Origin: an uncultured Collinsella sp.
GTDB lineage: Bacteria > Actinomycetota > Coriobacteriia > Coriobacteriales > Coriobacteriaceae
Assembly (NCBI GenBank): GCA_900554325.1
Contig: USHA01000087.1
Span: forward strand, 1 to 7,510
DNA: 7,510 nucleotides
Direction of reading: 5' to 3'
Numbering within the stretch: position 1 is the first letter of the stretch; the number at the start of each line of letters is the position of its first letter. Shown here piece by piece: positions 5,046-7,510 of this stretch. The notes under the pieces were generated by a model, which worked only from the letters and a program-made list of their open reading frames with translations, was not told the DNA's origin and did no database searches. Both the position numbers and the translations under genes were made by a program.

Positions 5046-7286
5046 TTAGTCAAACAGACTCGGCATGTCGTTTTCTTTCATGAGGGCACCGGCAGAAGGC
5101 AGGCTCTGCGCGGTGAACTTTTCGGCCGAGACGCCGGCGCCAAGAATCTCCTCGGTCGTGCCGACGGTGGTGACCGAGCGGCCCTTCTTGGCCGTAAAGG
5201 CCTGGACGCCCTGCGTGTTGGTGGTCGTCTTGGTCTTGAGCAGCGACGTGTTGAAGTTCATCAAACGATAGTCGCTCGAGACCAGCGCGATGTCGCGGTC
5301 CTCCTTGAGCACCTGGGCATACAGCAGCTTGCTGCCACCGTAGATGGCGTTCTTGAGGCGCTTGCGGTTGGTCTTGGTGACGTATCCGGAAAGCGCGACG
5401 CGCACCACGCGGCCGTTCTCAAAGACGAACAACACGTCGGCCTTGTAGTCCTCGGGGTCGATGACCCAGATGACGCTCTCGTCGGGTTCCATCTCAAGAT
5501 CGGTCGGCAAGTACGAGCCCAGCTGGGCCGACTTGGTGTCCTCAAACGCTGCGACCTTGCACTTGTACACCTGGCTCTTGTTGGTAAAGACCAGCAGCTC
5601 GTGGGTGTTGGAGGACGGGAACTCGATAAAGGGTTTGTCGCCGTCCTTGTACTTGAGCGTGGTCGCCTTCTTGAGCACGCGGTCCGTCATCTTCTTAAGG
5701 TAGCCATCGCGCGAGAGCATGATGGTGACCGGGTACTCCTCGACCTCGGGCTCCAAGCTTACCTCGATAACCTCATGGGGCTCGATTCTGCCCGTGCGGC
5801 GCGGCATCACGTACTTCTTGTTGACCGCGGCCAGCTCGTCGCTGATGACTTTCTTGATGTTCTCCTCGCTGGAGAGGATCTCCTCAAGCTCGGCAATCTC
5901 GCCCTCAAGCTTGGCAATGTCCTTGGTGCGGTTGAGGATGTACTCCTCGTTGATGTTACGGAGCTTGAGCTCGGCAACAAATTCGGCCTGGGTCTCGTCG
6001 ATGTCGAAACCCTTCATAAGGTTGGGCACGACCTCGGCTTCGAGCTTGGTGCCGCGGATGATGGCGATGGCCTTGTCGATGTCGAGCAAAATCGCCTCGA
6101 GGCCGTGCAGCAGGTGCAGGCGCTCGGACTTTTTGCCCAGGTCAAAGTTAATACAGCGACGCGTGGACTCAATACGCCACTTGACCCACTCGTGCAGGAT
6201 CTGGCGCACGCCCATAACACGGGGATAGCCGTCGACGAGCACGTTGAAGTTGCACGAGAACGAATCCTGCAGCGTGGTCGAGCGATAGAGCTTGGCCATG
6301 AGCTTGTCGGGGTCGACGCCGCGCTTAAGGTCGATGGCAATGCGCAAGCCCGAGAGGTCGGTTTCATCGCGGATGTCGGCGATCTCCTTGACCTTGCCCT
6401 CTTTGGAGAGCTTGACGATGCGCTCGATGATGACATCGGTCTTGGTGGTGTAGGGAATCTCGTACACCTCGATGATGCGCTCTTCGGGAATCCAGCGCCA
6501 ACGGGAGCGGATCTGGAAGCTGCCCAGGCCGGTCTCGATAATCTTTTCCATCTCCTCGCGGCGGTAGATGATCTCGCCGCCGGTCGAGAAGTCGGGCATG
6601 GGCATGTACTCGAGCAGGTCGCAATCGGGGTCCTGCAGGTAGTGCATTGTGGCAGTGCAGACCTCGTTGAGGTTGAAGCCGCAGATGTCGGACGCCATGG
6701 CGACGCCGATGCCTTTGTTGGCCGAGACGAGGATGTTGGGGAACGTGGTGGGCAGCAGGCGCGGCTCCTTCATGGCGCCGTCGTAGCTGTCGACGAAGTC
6801 GACCGGGTCCTTGTCGATGTCCTTGAAGATCTCGGCGCTGATGGGGGAGAGCTTGGCCTCGGTATAACGCGAGGCGGCGTAGCTCAGGTCGCCCGAATAG
6901 TACTTGCCAAAGTTGCCCTTCGACTCTACGAAGGGGGCGAGCAGCGCCTCGTTGCCGGTGGCCAGACGCACCATCGTCTCGTAGATCGCGGCGTCGCCGT
7001 GCGGGTTGAGCTTCATGGTCTGGCCCACGATATTGGCGCTCTTCTGGCGCTCGCCCTTGAGCAGACCCATCTTGTACATGGTGTAGAGCAGCTTGCGGTG
7101 CGAGGGCTTAAAGCCGTCGATCTCGGGGAACGCACGCGAGACGTTGACGCTCATGGCGTAGGGCATGTAGTTGACCTCGAGCGTCTGCGTGATCGGCTGA
7201 TCGGTGACCTCGGAGTGCAGGCCGATGACGTTCTCGGCGTTGACCTGCTTTTTCTTTGGCTGGTTCTTCGTCTTCTTCTTTGCCAC
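5046..7286 (-). CDS. parC: DNA topoisomerase IV subunit A (ParC-like)
   Basis: Cutting subunit of a type IIA topoisomerase that, with ParE, decatenates and relaxes DNA using ATP. After a lysine-rich start (1-15), the 746 residues hold RAFPEIDGFKPSHRKLLYTM (51-70), the quinolone-region helix NPHGDAAIYETMVRL (94-108), and the catalytic tyrosine Y141 in AASRYTE. I193 lies in GIGVAMAS. A coiled coil at about 450-490 forms the C-gate stalk, and a C-terminal beta-pinwheel covers about 515-735 with blade motifs RDGYLKKM, NKSQVYKCKV, ENGRVVRVAL and SDYRLMNFN. The GyrA box QRRGGKG is absent, and the EIDGF..SHRK wording is that of the Clostridia-type topoisomerase IV A family, so ParC is preferred over GyrA. 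The start is GTG at 7286 with GAGG five bases upstream. It follows parE by 45 bases in the same operon. Positions equivalent to E. coli GyrA S83 and D87 are A99 and E103. Confidence 0.93.
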   Translation of the reverse strand: MAKKKTKNQPKKKQVNAENVIGLHSEVTDQPITQTLEVNYMPYAMSVNVSRAFPEIDGFKPSHRKLLYTMYKMGLLKGERQKSANIVGQTMKLNPHGDAAIYETMVRLATGNEALLAPFVESKGNFGKYYSGDLSYAASRYTEAKLSPISAEIFKDIDKDPVDFVDSYDGAMKEPRLLPTTFPNILVSANKGIGVAMASDICGFNLNEVCTATMHYLQDPDCDLLEYMPMPDFSTGGEIIYRREEMEKIIETGLGSFQIRSRWRWIPEERIIEVYEIPYTTKTDVIIERIVKLSKEGKVKEIADIRDETDLSGLRIAIDLKRGVDPDKLMAKLYRSTTLQDSFSCNFNVLVDGYPRVMGVRQILHEWVKWRIESTRRCINFDLGKKSERLHLLHGLEAILLDIDKAIAIIRGTKLEAEVVPNLMKGFDIDETQAEFVAELKLRNINEEYILNRTKDIAKLEGEIAELEEILSSEENIKKVISDELAAVNKKYVMPRRTGRIEPHEVIEVSLEPEVEEYPVTIMLSRDGYLKKMTDRVLKKATTLKYKDGDKPFIEFPSSNTHELLVFTNKSQVYKCKVAAFEDTKSAQLGSYLPTDLEMEPDESVIWVIDPEDYKADVLFVFENGRVVRVALSGYVTKTNRKRLKNAIYGGSKLLYAQVLKEDRDIALVSSDYRLMNFNTSLLKTKTTTNTQGVQAFTAKKGRSVTTVGTTEEILGAGVSAEKFTAQSLPSAGALMKENDMPSLFD

Positions 7287-7331
7287 GATATCCTCTTGAA
7301 CTTCTTATGGGCCGTCTTTATCGATTTGCTG
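7274..7331 (-). promoter_or_regulatory. parE-parC junction with parC ribosome-binding site
   Basis: The 45 bases between the parE stop and the parC GTG contain AAGAGG five bases before the start codon. No terminator or promoter is evident, consistent with one transcript. Confidence 0.5.
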
Positions 7332-7510
7332 CTACTGCAGGTCCAGCTGGTCCAGGTATTCCTTGCCGTGCTCGGAGATATGGCGCTTGCGGCCCGCCTC
7401 GTCGTTGCCCAGCAACAGGTTGAACATGGTCTCCATCTTGGTGACGTCCTCGGGCTCCACCTTGATCAGGCGGCGCGTCTCGGGGTTCATGGTGGTGAGC
7501 CACATCATGT
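7332..7510 (-). CDS. parE: DNA topoisomerase IV subunit B (ParE), C-terminal 58 residues; 5' end outside window
   Basis: ATPase subunit partner of ParC. The visible end reads MMWLTTMNPETRRLIKV, then an acidic-helical tail to DLQ and TAG (7334-7332). The LW.TTMNPETR motif is the conserved end of the TOPRIM-containing half of GyrB/ParE proteins, where E. coli GyrB has a similar LWETTM segment. The last 30 residues (FNLLLGNDEAGRKRHISEHGKEY) fit the usual C-terminal helix in which GyrB/ParE have an LMG.D...R..FI pattern. The frame is open to the window edge. It is placed as parE rather than gyrB because the gene just downstream is parC-like. Confidence 0.88.
   Translation of the reverse strand, partial: MMWLTTMNPETRRLIKVEPEDVTKMETMFNLLLGNDEAGRKRHISEHGKEYLDQLDLQ

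Noticed and set aside
5719..6228. 169-codon plus-strand serine-rich frame
   Set aside because: Antisense to parC; composition is what the complement of parC codons gives.
5046..7286. gyrA as the identity of the topoisomerase A gene
   Set aside because: No QRRGGKG GyrA box, and the EIDGF/SHRK region follows the topoisomerase IV-type family.

Overview
The window looks like chromosomal DNA of a high-GC Gram-positive gut bacterium of the class Coriobacteriia, most likely Collinsella or a close relative. This is inferred from the resemblance of the parE-parC proteins and the small AAA ATPases to those of that group, from strong Shine-Dalgarno sites with GTG and TTG starts, and from mixed base composition. 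No search could be run. Three 60-base samples show how uneven the composition is: 721-780 has 45 G+C, 2461-2520 has 24, and 6061-6120 has 37. The window therefore reads as a mosaic with a core operon at the right end and accessory DNA to its left.

Layout, left to right. (1) 1-1210, minus strand: a GC-rich ABC operon. It has a LanF-type ATPase carrying the E-loop of lantibiotic-immunity transporters, and a LanE/MutE-type permease that starts inside the ATPase stop codon and runs off the window. (2) 1211-1405: a divergent control region with two perfect palindromes. (3) 1406-1507: the first 33 codons of a TetR-family regulator, broken off in the DNA-binding domain and joined directly to (4) 1503-1733, the last ~76 codons of a type I restriction specificity gene (hsdS). 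(5) 1743-1824: a leader with two mutually exclusive hairpins, one of which would cover the ribosome-binding site of (6) 1825-3060, an AAA_14/DUF4143 ATPase of lower GC. (7) 3061-3296: a non-coding leader. (8) 3297-3827: an NAD(P)H-dependent flavin reductase-like protein with a four-cysteine cluster. (9) 3838-3909: a long hairpin with 14-base perfect arms between convergent genes. (10) 3937-4860, minus strand: an AAA/winged-helix ATPase that has lost its Walker A end. (11) 4834-4890: an alternating TTTTGCTAA/TTTTGCAA repeat array at the broken end of that gene. (12) 4967-5009: a 17-bp GC stem closing the topoisomerase operon. (13) 5046-7510, minus strand: parC and the 3' end of parE, which together form topoisomerase IV.

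The ABC pair would protect the cell from a lantibiotic-like peptide and was probably controlled by the divergent TetR regulator, now destroyed. The stretch from 1500 to 4900 looks like a site of repeated insertion and deletion: a tetR/hsdS fusion scar, an hsdS remnant, two unrelated nucleoside-triphosphatases and a 5'-truncated gene lie within 3.4 kb. No complete new defence or mobile system is visible. The most notable items are the broken gene starts, the repeat array, the possible RNA switch before the DUF4143 ATPase, and loss of the repressor next to an otherwise intact immunity transporter operon.
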